A DNA stretch of 64,000 nucleotides from Nemertoderma westbladi (lineage: Eukaryota; Xenacoelomorpha; Nemertodermatida; Nemertodermatidae). Location of the stretch: contig JAUCBJ010004912.1 of NCBI GenBank assembly GCA_032718475.1, forward strand, positions 45,976-109,975. Direction: 5' to 3'. Each line of letters begins with the position of its first letter. Within the stretch, counting starts at the first letter, position 1. The notes beneath the pieces were generated by a model. The model worked only from the letters and a program-made list of their open reading frames with translations. It was not told the origin of the DNA and made no database searches. Made by a program: the position numbers and the translations under genes. Below are positions 11,644 to 21,342 of this stretch, one piece after another.

Positions 11644-12020
11644 TTACATGATAAGTTCTTCGTTACCATCTTCGTCTGATTGGTTGTAGTCAAGGAGACA
11701 ACCTTTCTCAGCGGTTGTATCTCTTTGATCCACATTTATTGTAGATATCCTTGTATACGGAGGCCGCCTATTGGCTGATCTATACGCCTTGTACAGTATT
11801 CCTGCTGCTGTTGCTATGATTACGACCAATAGCAGCACACCAACTACCATTATTATAGGAGACATAGGTTTACCGGCGGTTGGGGGTTCATTAACTGGGG
11901 GTCGGATTATTAACTCAATCGGTGTGTCAACAACATCAACAATCTCCAATGGTACGGGAGAGGGTTCAACCATGGTAGGCTTCCACGGAATAGTTGCGGG
12001 TGGCTTTATTGTATCACCTT
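11644..12020 (-). CDS. Candidate terminal exon of a single-pass membrane protein
   Basis: On the minus strand a TTTCATTATTACAG acceptor precedes 12020, and an open frame of about 125 codons runs to TAA at 11646-11644. It encodes a Pro/Thr-rich juxtamembrane stretch, one hydrophobic segment (VVGVLLLVVIIATAAGIL) flanked by Pro-Met-Ser on the outside and Lys/Arg residues on the inside (YKAYRSANRR), then an acidic tail ending EDGNEELIM. This is the layout of the C-terminus of a type I receptor or adhesion protein: stalk, anchor, short cytoplasmic tail. I recognise no family and cannot locate the upstream exons, which should lie at higher coordinates. The frame is longer and more protein-like than chance ORFs nearby. 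Confidence 0.5.
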
Positions 12021-12261
12021 CTGTAATAATGAAACTATTAATTCTTAATAATGTCAATAAACTATCGTTTTAAACCCAAGTTAAAACTTACGTTAAGTTA
12101 AGTTAAAACTTACGTTAAGTTATATAGTTATTTAAACATTAATAATTAGTTTCGGGGATCTCAAAGATTAAAACTTAAAAGGAAATTTATCAAAATTAGT
12201 ATTGGAAACATGTATTAATCGTGATTATTACACTGGAAACTTTACGGTTAACCTTTTATCT

Positions 12262-12647
12262 GCCAATGTTCCCATATGAGGAACATGTACTTGTTGCTAA
12301 AAAATAAGTACTATAATATATAATATTCTTCTTAACTTGCAATATGGGACAACATAATAAATATGTTTTGTCAGATTAACTGAAAATTTACCAATGATTG
12401 ACAAAATTTTCGGAACAGTGGACCTCTCTCTACTTTCATGCAAAAATATGAATTTTGAACGGGATAATTTATTTGCATGAAATATACAAATAACATAGAG
12501 TTATTGTTGTAGAAAGTCCTCAAATGTTGAATCAAGTAATTTATTTGTTGTTTAAAACAATATATATGGATGTGCAATGATTTTATGAGATACTGTACAC
12601 ATCTTTTTACCTCATATGTTCTCTTGTTCCCATATGGGAACATTGGC
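12262..12647. mobile_element. Small TIR (MITE-like) element
   Basis: GCCAATGTTCCCATATGAGG at 12262 is the inverse of the sequence ending at 12647. The right end also contains an 18-bp perfect palindrome (TGTTCCCATATGGGAACA, 12625-12642). The interior is AT-rich and non-coding. No target duplication is certain. Confidence 0.5.
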
Positions 12648-12649
12648 CA

Positions 12650-13044
12650 AATGAGAGACCTAAGTAGGCCCATTGCTGCATAATGAGTACAGCACGTATT
12701 TCTAACCCTATAATTCTACAAGTAGTATCATATCCTAAAAGACACTTTAATACTACATTTTTATCGAAACTTTTTTTTCCACATCCTGGGGTTGAGTTGC
12801 GTCGATTGATATAACTTTCATTGAGGGACGAACTATTATAGCTTCGGTCCTTTGGAGGAGTTGACATGATATTCTTACATAGATACATACATATACTTTT
12901 ACAGTAAGAAGTCCTAAAGGTCTTATAACTATTTCATTTCTTATAACTACTTAATATCTACAAATAATAATGAAAAAAATAGGTGAGATTGAGTAGGATT
13001 CATACTGACTGCCCTTAGATTCTACAACCCAATATCTTTCTTTC
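12650..13044. other. Intergenic sequence, no gene seen
   Basis: No recognised coding or repeat feature. A minus-strand ORF at 12607-12888 has no family features. Confidence 0.4.
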
Positions 13045-13217
13045 ACTTTTTCAAACGCTTGTAGCTAAAGATTAAAGCTAAAAGAGAAATTCTGGCTCAC
13101 TCACTAGTGAAACTATCCTTGTTTTAAATTTCATGCAATCTCATTAAGATTTGTACAAAATTAGGGAGGGGGGATTCGTGTATATGAATTACTACACTAT
13201 ATTCCGGGGCATGGTAA
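13045..13217. mobile_element. Foldback family A, right-end fragment
   Basis: CAAACGCTTGTAGCTAAAG, TTCTGGCTCAC, TTTCATGCAATCTCATTA and a terminal TATATTCCGGGGCATGGT match the right arm of 9290-10230. The left arm is missing. Confidence 0.7.
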
Positions 13218-13253
13218 TTTATTCTGATTCAGGGGCACCCGCTTATCATGCCT

Positions 13254-13675
13254 TAGGCCCCCCTCACACGGAGCAACTTGTTGCTGGACCCCCTCACACG
13301 GAGCAGCTTGTTTCTGCAACTTGTTGCTGGACCCCCTCACACGGAGCAACTTGTTTCTGAAACTTGTTGCTGGACCCCCTCACACGGAGCAACTTGTTGC
13401 TGGACCCCCTCACACGGAGCAGCTTGTTGCTGGACCCCCTCACACGGATCAACTTTTTCTGCAACTTGTTGCTGGACCCCCTCACACGGAGCAGCTTGTT
13501 GCTGGACCCCCTCACACGGAGCAACTTGTTTCTGCAACTTGTTGCTGGACCCCCTCACACGGATCAACTTGTTTCTGCAACTTGTTGCTGGACCCCCTCA
13601 CACGGAGCAACTTGTTTCTGAAACTTGTCGCTGGACCCCCCTCACACGGAGCAACTTGTTTCTGCAAGAGGCCTG
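13254..13675. repeat. 30-bp minisatellite
   Basis: A unit containing TTGCTGGACCCCCTCACACG then GAGCAACTTG repeats about 11 times, with spacers of CTTGTTTCTGCAA. Units of 30 bp alternate with longer ones. Several frames stay open only because the unit lacks stops. Confidence 0.9.
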
Positions 13676-13866
13676 AGGGGGCCTTAGTTTAACCTTAATA
13701 ACTCTAATCTGAATTTCGGGCAATAATTTGCTGCTTGCGCCTGTAACCGTATACCCCAGGAACCCGCTTGTGATAAAAACAAATGAATATTATGATAATT
13801 AATTATCTCTACTGTATGTTATTCGAATAATTAGTTCGAACGTTACAAATTACATCGATCGATTGT

Positions 13867-14249
13867 TCATGGAGATCCTGATTGAATCTGGGGTACCCAT
13901 CCCGACCGAGGAAACCTGCTCCACTGCCCGGTGGGTTCACTTGCTGGCATCGCCGTCTTCATATCGTCGCTTATCGGTTCCCTGTCTACGACGCTTCGAC
14001 TCCTATCTGCCCTTGAGCCCGTTGCTTCGTTACCAGATGACCTCACTGAGCCCGCCACTCCCCGTTTCATCGCTGTTTGTTTCTTCTGCTGTCGCCCCCT
14101 TTGTGTCGTCGACTTTCCCACAGGTTTCCTTCCTCCAGTTGTCGTCCTCTTTGGAGGAGCTTTTCTCTTCTTCCCTGAGTCACCTCCCCTGGTTGGATAT
14201 CTCGAACGAGCTTCTTTTCCCTCATTTTTACTTCTTTGTTTTGATTTAG
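13867..14249 (-). CDS. Candidate terminal exon of a basic, Ser/Arg-rich protein
   Basis: A CCCTTTCAG acceptor precedes 14249 on the minus strand, and about 126 codons run without a stop to TGA at 13869-13867. The product is strongly basic in its first two thirds (KKRKAPPKRTTTGGRKP, then RGRQQKKQ), is rich in Gly, Ser, Thr and Arg, and ends with an aromatic segment WSRFPRSGWVPQIQ. GC content is clearly above the flanks, as expected for coding sequence. It may be a disordered nuclear or RNA-binding tail, but I recognise no family. Upstream exons were not identified. The plus strand also has open frames here, but without splice support. Confidence 0.45.
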
Positions 14250-14462
14250 CTGAAAGGGTATAATTGTAATTTGTACAGCATTAATGTTATTGCAATTAAA
14301 TTTTGGAATTAGCTAAGATTTGTAGGCCCATGTGCTTAACTTTGGAGATAATTCTCAACTGAAATAGCCCTGCATTTTTCACAATGAAAAACCATAGGCA
14401 TATCACTACCGTAAATGTACACCAAATCTGTATTTTTTTTTATGTATGTTTGTTTTTCAAAT

Positions 14463-14737
14463 AGGGGGGGGGGGGGGGGGGGGGGGGGGGGAACTGGACG
14501 CAATCAAAATCCACCCCTCTCCAGGGGAAATTCGACGCAAATAAAAGCTGATTACTCTCAAAAATAAAACTTTAACCTGTTCTATTGTGTTTAGTTTATT
14601 GTTTTGGTTAAAATAACGTGCCACTGTAACCTGCTCCTTTCCCTAAATTGAGAATTTAACATTGAGGCTGGATATTAATTCGCCAAGATTGGATTTGCGT
14701 CCAGTTTCCCTCCCACCCCCCCCCCCCCCCCCCCCCT
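14463..14737. mobile_element. Short TIR element with poly-G/poly-C ends around the dispersed core
   Basis: A G-run (14464-14491) followed by AACTGGACGCAATC mirrors GGATTTGCGTCCAGTTT and a C-run (about 14716-14737). Between the ends lies the core TTATTGTTTTGGTTA ... CTGTAACCTGCTCCTTTCCC (14590-14646). It is non-coding and about 275 bp long. A degenerate relative lies at 24250-24480. Confidence 0.75.
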
Positions 14738-14986
14738 GTCTCACGTTTTTAATTGTTTATTACCGTCTAATTATTAATTGTTTCTTTATCATAGTGGTCG
14801 ATAATGTTTTTTATGGAATCTATAGTTTTTTTTATGGTGGCTAGTGTTTTTTTAGTAGCAAGTGTTTTATGATAATTTTGCAAATAAAAATTAAAAAATA
14901 ACTATATAGAATATGGTACTTTTATTATCTCTAAACCAACTAAAATAGTAATTATTGTACTAGCTAGAAATATAAGGGTGTCCTCG

Positions 14987-15045
14987 CGTTACGGTTAATT
15001 TTTTGGCAGATTAGCCGTAACCCGACTTTCAAAGTCGCGGTACGT
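14987..15045. repeat. Short inverted repeat (GCGTTACGGTTAAT hairpin)
   Basis: GCGTTACGGTTAAT, a short loop, then ATTAGCCGTAAC. A near copy lies at 26476-26560. Confidence 0.55.
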
Positions 15046-16322
15046 CTAATCTATTGTCTTGGTTCCATAAAAATATTTAATAGCTACCAAAATATTGTGG
15101 GAAGGTCCAACTGTTCTAGAACAATAATTAAAACAAAAAATGCACATTAAAAAATCCAGATTTGGCGTAGGCCCTTCATGTACGGTAATGATAGGCCGAC
15201 CATTACATGTCCCTAAATTTCTATCCGGTTCGAAAGAATTAATATGATTGAAAAAAAAGACAATAATTTGGCGAAAAATTTAAAAAACATTTATATTTAG
15301 ATGCATTAAATATTCTAGAACATACGATTGATCGGTATTACACTAAATGTTCTAGAACAAATATTTTTGAATATTATACAATATTATGCTAATTGTAAAT
15401 ATAATATTAATTATACAAATCCGAATATATATAATAAAATAATAGATGGCAACATAATAAATAGTGAGCCTTGAAACATTATTAGAACAACCATCTCTAT
15501 ATCAAACATGCAATTTAGTCTCAATATTTCGGTTATTTTCAGTATAATATCTTATATATGCCTACTTGCCTTGTTTAGCCATGTTCACAATTCAGCCAAA
15601 TCTTGAGCTTTGTAAAAACAATATTGAATTTTCGATGTGAGTAATTAATAATGAAAATAAAACCTCTCAATATTCTAGAATTAACTTACGTGATGTTGCT
15701 GTGTCAACACACATGAAACTGGACAAACTACAAGCGGCTAAATTTTGTTTTAAACATGAAAACTAAAGTATTACCAATATTTGGTCGCCAAGTCAAACTA
15801 AAGTCGTTCCAAACAATAATTATTGTTTAGAAATCTTTTGCAAAAACTCATAACGTACAAGTATTATATGATAGGTTAATGATTAACTACTAAATTGTTT
15901 TTATTTTACCATTCGTATTGTAAATTGTTAATGTGTATATTTATCCTTGAAGGAGACAAAACGCGAAAATATGTAATTATGTTGGTACGATAGACTGCGT
16001 TGTATCCGAGAGCTTTATCAGTAACACGGCCTCTGTGTTGGTATCGCGTTATATCTATGCGCAGTGAAGCTGCAGTGCCAAATTCATTGTAGGTGGGTGG
16101 TGGTACAGAGACTTTAGTCTTTATCTAGTACCTATACCACCACCTACCCAATTGTATTGGCCAAATTTAATGATAACTCGGTGAGACATTATCGAGCATA
16201 GAGTTTACTACAATTACGTTCAATCAATATTGCCATAACAACAGTCTTCTTCTTTATTCTTTCAGCATGTTTATTTTCAGCTGCATTACTTATATCTATC
16301 AACATATATATTACGTAGGCCT
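15046..16322. other. Intergenic sequence, no gene seen
   Basis: AT-rich. A hairpin at about 16090-16150 pairs GTAGGTGGGTGGTGGTA with TACCACCACCTAC. Nothing else is recognised. Confidence 0.4.
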
Positions 16323-16324
16323 AT

Positions 16325-16530
16325 GTTATGCCAGTTTATACGCATCTTTAAGACCCACGACCAGTGTTCTATAAGAGGCGTCTCAAGAAAGTCATGGTCT
16401 GTTCACCATGCTTATTTTCTTCATGGGTCTGAACAAGCACAAGATTATGCATTGGCTGGTCCTCATGGCGAAAACAATGTCCTGCAGAGTGGATTCCGCT
16501 ATTTTCAAGTATAGAATATGGTGGGAGATG
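16325..16530 (-). mobile_element. LINE-A 3' fragment
   Basis: GGCGTCTCAAGAAAGTCATG and the following 100 bp match the LINE-A 3' region at 21475-21600. The fragment is truncated on both sides. Confidence 0.7.
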
Positions 16531-17440
16531 TCTAACTTTTGTAACAGGGCGGAGTGTATCTTTTTATCAGGGCTGTGTCTAAGATCTGATCCAGACAAGG
16601 TCTAACTTTTGTAGGGTCATTAGAATCTGCTTGTACACAACTGGACAAAGATATAAATCGCTGTAAAAGTATAAATCGCTGCACAAGTTAGACAGGATTT
16701 GAACGGCGACTTGAATTTCCATGGTGCGTAAAGATGGGGATATAGTGATGAAATAGAAGAGGTTGAGGACATTTTGCCGAATGTTGATAACTTTAGATTG
16801 ATCTACTGTAATAAGAAGTGAAACAAGGAAAAGCTAAGTTATGATGGTCTGAGTACGTCGTGATGGAGCAGCCTGGTGTGCCAGCGTGTCCGCTCTGTGC
16901 AGCTATGCCAAATACCTGTAAGGAGCCTGGTGGTAAGAGTCTATTCAGTTTGTAGTCTCTGAGCCACCAGACACCGTAGCAGTGATTGGCTAATAATAAG
17001 TCTGTTCATGGTTATCGTAATTTCATTTCTCTCAAGTCATCCTTTTCAAGTTGGACACTTCATAGCCGATCGTCCACGGGAATGCCTATATCTTGTGTTG
17101 GATGCCAAAAAAAGATCGGTATAATATAATAATATAAAACATATTAATAGTAATGTAATAATAACAATTAAGAATCCTAGTCATAAAATTTTCGTAATCT
17201 GTTTTAAATAAGACTTGAATAACTAAATGCATGATATACTGTATATTATAATAGGTTAATTATTGATACAGGTGCAAATAGAGCAGGCACTCGAACAATA
17301 GCAGCACCGATATTACTGTATGTTCTGTATGTTTGTAATAGCAGCTGTGCCGAATACAGGTATGGCGTTTGGTGGCAAGAGGACTATTCAGTATGTTGTT
17401 AGTACCCGTTCCACCAGACGTCGTACCGTTGATTGGCTAA
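16531..17440. other. Intergenic sequence with a short duplicated motif
   Basis: No gene seen. Two related stretches, about 16890-16990 and 17340-17440, share GCAGCT.TGCCGAATAC.TGTA, the words GTGGTAAGAG and CTATTCAGT, and CCACCAGAC...GATTGGCTAA, so the 33-bp array lies next to an old duplication. Confidence 0.45.
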
Positions 17441-17445
17441 ATGAG

Positions 17446-18522
17446 GAGAGTGGCGATAGTGGTGGGGGCAGTGGTTGGTGTGGGAGACGATAGTGGTGGG
17501 GGCAGTGGTTGGTGTGGGAGACGATAGTGCGGGGCAGTGGTTGGGGATGGTGGCGATAGTGCTGGGGGCAGTGGTTGGTGTGGGAGACGATAGTGCTGGG
17601 GGCAGTGGTTGGTGTGGGAGACGATAGTGCGGGGGCAGTGGTTGGGGATGGTGGCGATAGTGCTGGGGGCAGTGGTTGGTGTGGGAGACGATAGTGCGGG
17701 GGCAGTGGTTGGGGATGGTGGCGATAGTGCTGGGGGCAGTGGTTGGTGTGAGAGACGATAGTGCGGGGGCAGTGGTTGGGGATGGTGGCGATAGTGCTGG
17801 GGGCAGTGGTTGGTGTGGGAGACGATAGTGCGGGGGCAGTGGTTGGGGATGGTGGCGATAGTGCTGGGGGCAGTGGTTGGTGTGGGAGACGATAGTGCGG
17901 GGGCAGTGGTTGGGGATGGTGGCGATAGTGCTGGGGGCAGTGGTTGGTGTGGGAGACGATAGTGCGGGGGCAGTGGTTGGTGTGGGAGACGATAGTGCGG
18001 GGGCAGTGGTTGGGGATGGTGGCGATAGTGCGGGGGCAGTGGTTGGTGTGGGAGACGATAGTGCGGGGGCATTGGTTGGGGATGGTGGCGATAGTGCTGG
18101 GGGCAGTGGTTGGGGAGGGTGGCGATAGTGGTGGGGGCAGTGGTTGGTGTGGGAGACGATAGTGCGGGGGCAGTGGTTGGGGAGGGTGGCGATAGTGCGG
18201 GGGGCAGTGGTTGGGGATGGTGGCGATAGTGCTGGGGGCAGTCGTTGGGGAGGGTGGCGATAGTGCGGGGCAGTGTTTGGTGAGAGAGGCGATAGGGCGG
18301 GGGCAGTGGTTGGTGTGGGAGACGATAGTGCGGGGGCAGTGGTTGGGGATGGTGGCGATAGTGCTGGGGGCAGTGGTTGGTGTGGGAGACGATAGTGCGG
18401 GGGCAGTGGTTGGTGTGGGAGACGATAGTGCGGGGGCAGTGGTTGGGGATGGTGGCGATAGTGCTGGGGGCAGTGGTTGGGGAGGGTGGCGATAGTGGTG
18501 GGGGCAGTGGTTGGTGTGTGTG
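17446..18522. repeat. 33-bp minisatellite array B
   Basis: About 32 units of 33 bp occur in two alternating forms: CAGTGGTTGGTGTGGGAGAC then GATAGTGCGGGGG, and CAGTGGTTGGGGATGGTGGC then GATAGTGCTGGGG, giving a partial 66-bp higher-order repeat. Since 33 is a multiple of three and no unit frame has a stop on the minus strand, three overlapping ORFs of more than 360 codons appear; these are artefacts. Confidence 0.92.
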
Positions 18523-18563
18523 GTGCATGGGCCGAAATGAGTTCTAGTCGAGTGAGGCCCCCA

Positions 18564-18749
18564 TGCAACCAAGAAGAAAAGAAGATAGACAGATTGACAG
18601 ATAAGGTATATCAGTATTGCAGTATGATATTCAAACGGTTACAGCATTAGGTAGAACAGCAGTTCTCACATACCGGTAGGTAGGACTGTACTGCAGTTAG
18701 TTTAGGACCACACGACATATCTACAGTATTATTATGTGAGTTCCCCACA
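18564..18749 (-). repeat. Gypsy-2 LTR (186 bp)
   Basis: On the minus strand it begins TGTGGGGAACTCAC just after a purine tract (CTGGGGGGGAGTAG) and ends CTTGGTTGCA. The next bases TGGGGGCCTCACTCG look like a primer binding site, which would make this an LTR shared by two tandem internal regions. Confidence 0.6.
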
Positions 18750-18763
18750 CTACTCCCCCCCAG

Positions 18764-20390
18764 TGTGGTACTTGTATGAAACCTGTACACTCTTGAGTCT
18801 TTACATTTAGATGCCCAAGCGTGATGGAAGTCGGGAAAACCTGCCTGACCTTGTGATAGTTGGTTGAGGAGCTGAGACAGGAGTCGGCCGAGATGGTGTT
18901 TGAGCTGGGATGAACGGGGGTGCTTCTGGACGGAGATGGTTCCGTGGCCGGGTTGGTGTATCATCTTTGTTGTCGTTGGACCCATCGAGCCTGGCTGGCT
19001 TTACTGCTTTAGACGGTCGATCGAGATACACTCAACTTTATCATTTGGAAACAGAAGCCGATAGTATTTGGGAGTACGCTCCACAACAAAATATGGGCCT
19101 CTGTATGGTGGCTGGAGACCACGGCGATTCTTGTCCGGTTGCCGAACCCAGACGAAGTTACACTTGTGAAGCTCAGGAGGAATGTAGGGAGCACCACCGG
19201 TATTGTGGAGTACAGGAGGCAGGCGCAAGTCAGCCATGGCATTCTGTAGGCGAGGAAGGAAAATACTTTGCCGAGAGTTTCGGTCTTGGATAAGTCCAGG
19301 AGGTGGTGATTCATGGAACTGACCAGGAACCGAGATTGGGGCACCAAACACCAGTTCGCATGGAGCAGCGCCGATGTCCTCTTTGATGGTGGTACGGTAG
19401 CCCAGCAGGACTGTGTCTAGCTCGTCCGCCCAGTTGTCGGAACCCTCCAGCCGGGCTCGCAGGCCATCCTTGAGCTGCCGATGCAGCCTCTCGACCATCC
19501 CATTGGCCTGTGGATGGAAGGCAGTGGTAGTCGTGTGCTGGGTCCCCAAGATCCTGTTCAAAGCCGCCCAGATCTCCGCAGTGAACTGGCTGCCCCGATC
19601 TGAGGTGATCCTCTGAGGGACTCCAAACCGTGCAATCCATGCGCTGAACAATGCTCTGGCACAGTCATCTGAGGTCGGCGGTCCAGCCATTGGAATCACC
19701 TCACACCATCTGGTAAAGCGGTCAATAATGGTGAACAGGTGGTCAAAACCACGAGACACAGGGAGAGGGCCAACTATGTCGACATGGATGTGCGCAAAGC
19801 GCTCCAGGGGTGGGTCGAGGTGTTGGAGTGGAGCCCTGGGGTGTTTGGAGATTTTGGCACACTGGCATGCGTGGCACGTCTGTGCCCACTGAATACAGTT
19901 CTTTATCATGGAAGGCCAGACGTATTTAGAGGCCACCATCTGGGCGGATGCCCGGGCTCCAGGATGCAGTGGTGCGTGCAATGCCTGGAAGATTCGTCGA
20001 CGCCAGGATGCTGGAACGAATGGCCGCGGTTGACTGGTCCGTCTGATGTCGCACCAGAGGCTGACGCCATTGTCGGCACTTCGTATCTGTCGCAAGACGA
20101 GGCCGGTGGCCAAGTCTCCAGCCTGAAGGAGTCGGGTTAGGTCTGGATCAGTCTTCTGAGCTTTTGCCATGTCGGCAAAATCTATGGTGACTGGCAGGAT
20201 GGGTGCTAAGTCGATGGCATCGTTCGTAAAAGGTGTGGATGCAGCATCGGAGGCTGACCTCGACATTGCGTCGGCAACAGCATTGTCTCTCCCTGGAAGG
20301 TGCACCAGGTCAGTAGTAAACTCGGAGATGTAACATAAATGGCGGATCTGGCGTGGTTTCCTATCTGCCGATGATGTGATGGCGCCGATT
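18764..20390 (-). pseudogene. Gypsy-2 pol: RNase H tail and integrase
   Basis: A long minus-strand frame (stop at 19001) contains the end of RNase H (FTTDLVHLPGRDNAVADAMS), the integrase zinc-finger CHACQCAK, and the catalytic core with HVDIVGPLP, ITSDRGSQF and GMVERLHRQLK. All three DDE residues are present. It continues through the GPY/F-type C-terminus (PPYRGPYFVVER) to SIDRLK. A one-base shift near 19005 moves the last ~70 codons, ending TRSGRFSRLPSRLG, into another frame (18807-19031). Gag, protease and RT are missing: upstream of RNase H the frame runs straight into the 33-bp minisatellite. The integrase is well preserved, but the element is truncated. Confidence 0.88.
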
Positions 20391-20873
20391 GGTGAGGGAG
20401 GCAATAGTGCGGGGGCAGTGGTTGGTGAGTGAGGCGATAGTGCGGGGGCAGTGGTAGGTGAGGGAGGCGATAGTGAAGGGGCTGTGGTTAGGGACGGTGG
20501 TGGCGATAGTGCGGGGGCAGTGGTTGGTGAGGGTGGTGGCGATAGTGCGGAGGGCAGTGGTTGGTGAGGGAGCGATAGTGCGGGGGGGCAGTGTTTGGTG
20601 AGGGTGGCGATAGTGCGGGGGCAGTGGTTGGGGAGGGAGGCTATAGTGCGGGGGGCAGTGGTTGGTGAGGGAGGCGATAGTGCGGGGGCAGTGGTTGGTG
20701 AGGGAGGAGATAGTGCAGGGGCAGTGGTTAGGGAGGGTGGTGGCGATAGTGCGGGGGCAGTGGTTGGTGAAGGAGGCGATAGTGCAAGGGCAGTGGTTGG
20801 TGAGGGAGGCAATAGTGCGGGGTCAGTGGTTGGTGAGGGAGGCGATAGTGCGGGGGCAGTGGTTGGTGATCTA
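20391..20873. repeat. 33-bp minisatellite array C
   Basis: The unit CAGTGGTTGGTGAGGGAGGC then GATAGTGCGGGGG is about the same 33-bp unit as array B at 17446-18522, with more length variation. The two arrays bracket the Gypsy-2 fragment. Confidence 0.9.
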
Positions 20874-20924
20874 CTCTAATGGCAATTGGTCCTTATGCTC
20901 CTTGCTACAGTCTTAATTTCAGCA

Positions 20925-21335
20925 AAGAAGATGTGGATATATGTGAGCACAGACTCAGATACACAATGTATCTCAAAGTTATCAGGCAATACACTGTCAT
21001 TGTTTAGAAGCTTCTCATAGTGGGCCTTCCAACCATAGCATTGAGGAGTTCAGCTGGAGATTCAGTCTTAACCTTGGTGGTTGGTTGGCTTTTTCTCCCA
21101 GTGAGCAGGTTTATTGAATGCCATGTCTGGGCTGATTGCCTGCTTATCTTCAGCATTGTTCATGGCATCAACCTAACTATTGATAAGCTCCTTTAGATTA
21201 TCATATTACTACCAAGGACCTAGATGCAGCATTAACTGCATCCTTGTCTGTCCTAGTGTACTCGAGTCGATGGGTCTCATTCTGCGCCAGCTGTACTGTG
21301 AAGCTGGGTCTCACAACTGGGCTGTTGCACTACTA
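20925..21335 (-). mobile_element. LINE-A fragment (linker region)
   Basis: It matches 22915-23460 of the main LINE-A copy in the same orientation (ATCAGGCAATACNCTGTCATT, then GGTGGTTGGTTGGCTTTT), with substitutions and a deletion. It lies just beyond the 3' end of the main copy. Confidence 0.72.
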
Positions 21336-21342
21336 CTAGGAT

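Noticed and set aside
13151-13692. Overlapping ORFs on both strands
   Set aside because: 30-bp minisatellite translation.
17388-18572. Three overlapping minus ORFs of 363-394 codons with Pro/His/Thr repeats
   Set aside because: They are produced by a 33-bp minisatellite without stops; all three frames are open, which is not expected of a gene.
20391-20812. N-terminal extension of the Gypsy-2 frame
   Set aside because: The first part of the 603-codon frame is minisatellite translation; only the part from RNase H onward is pol.
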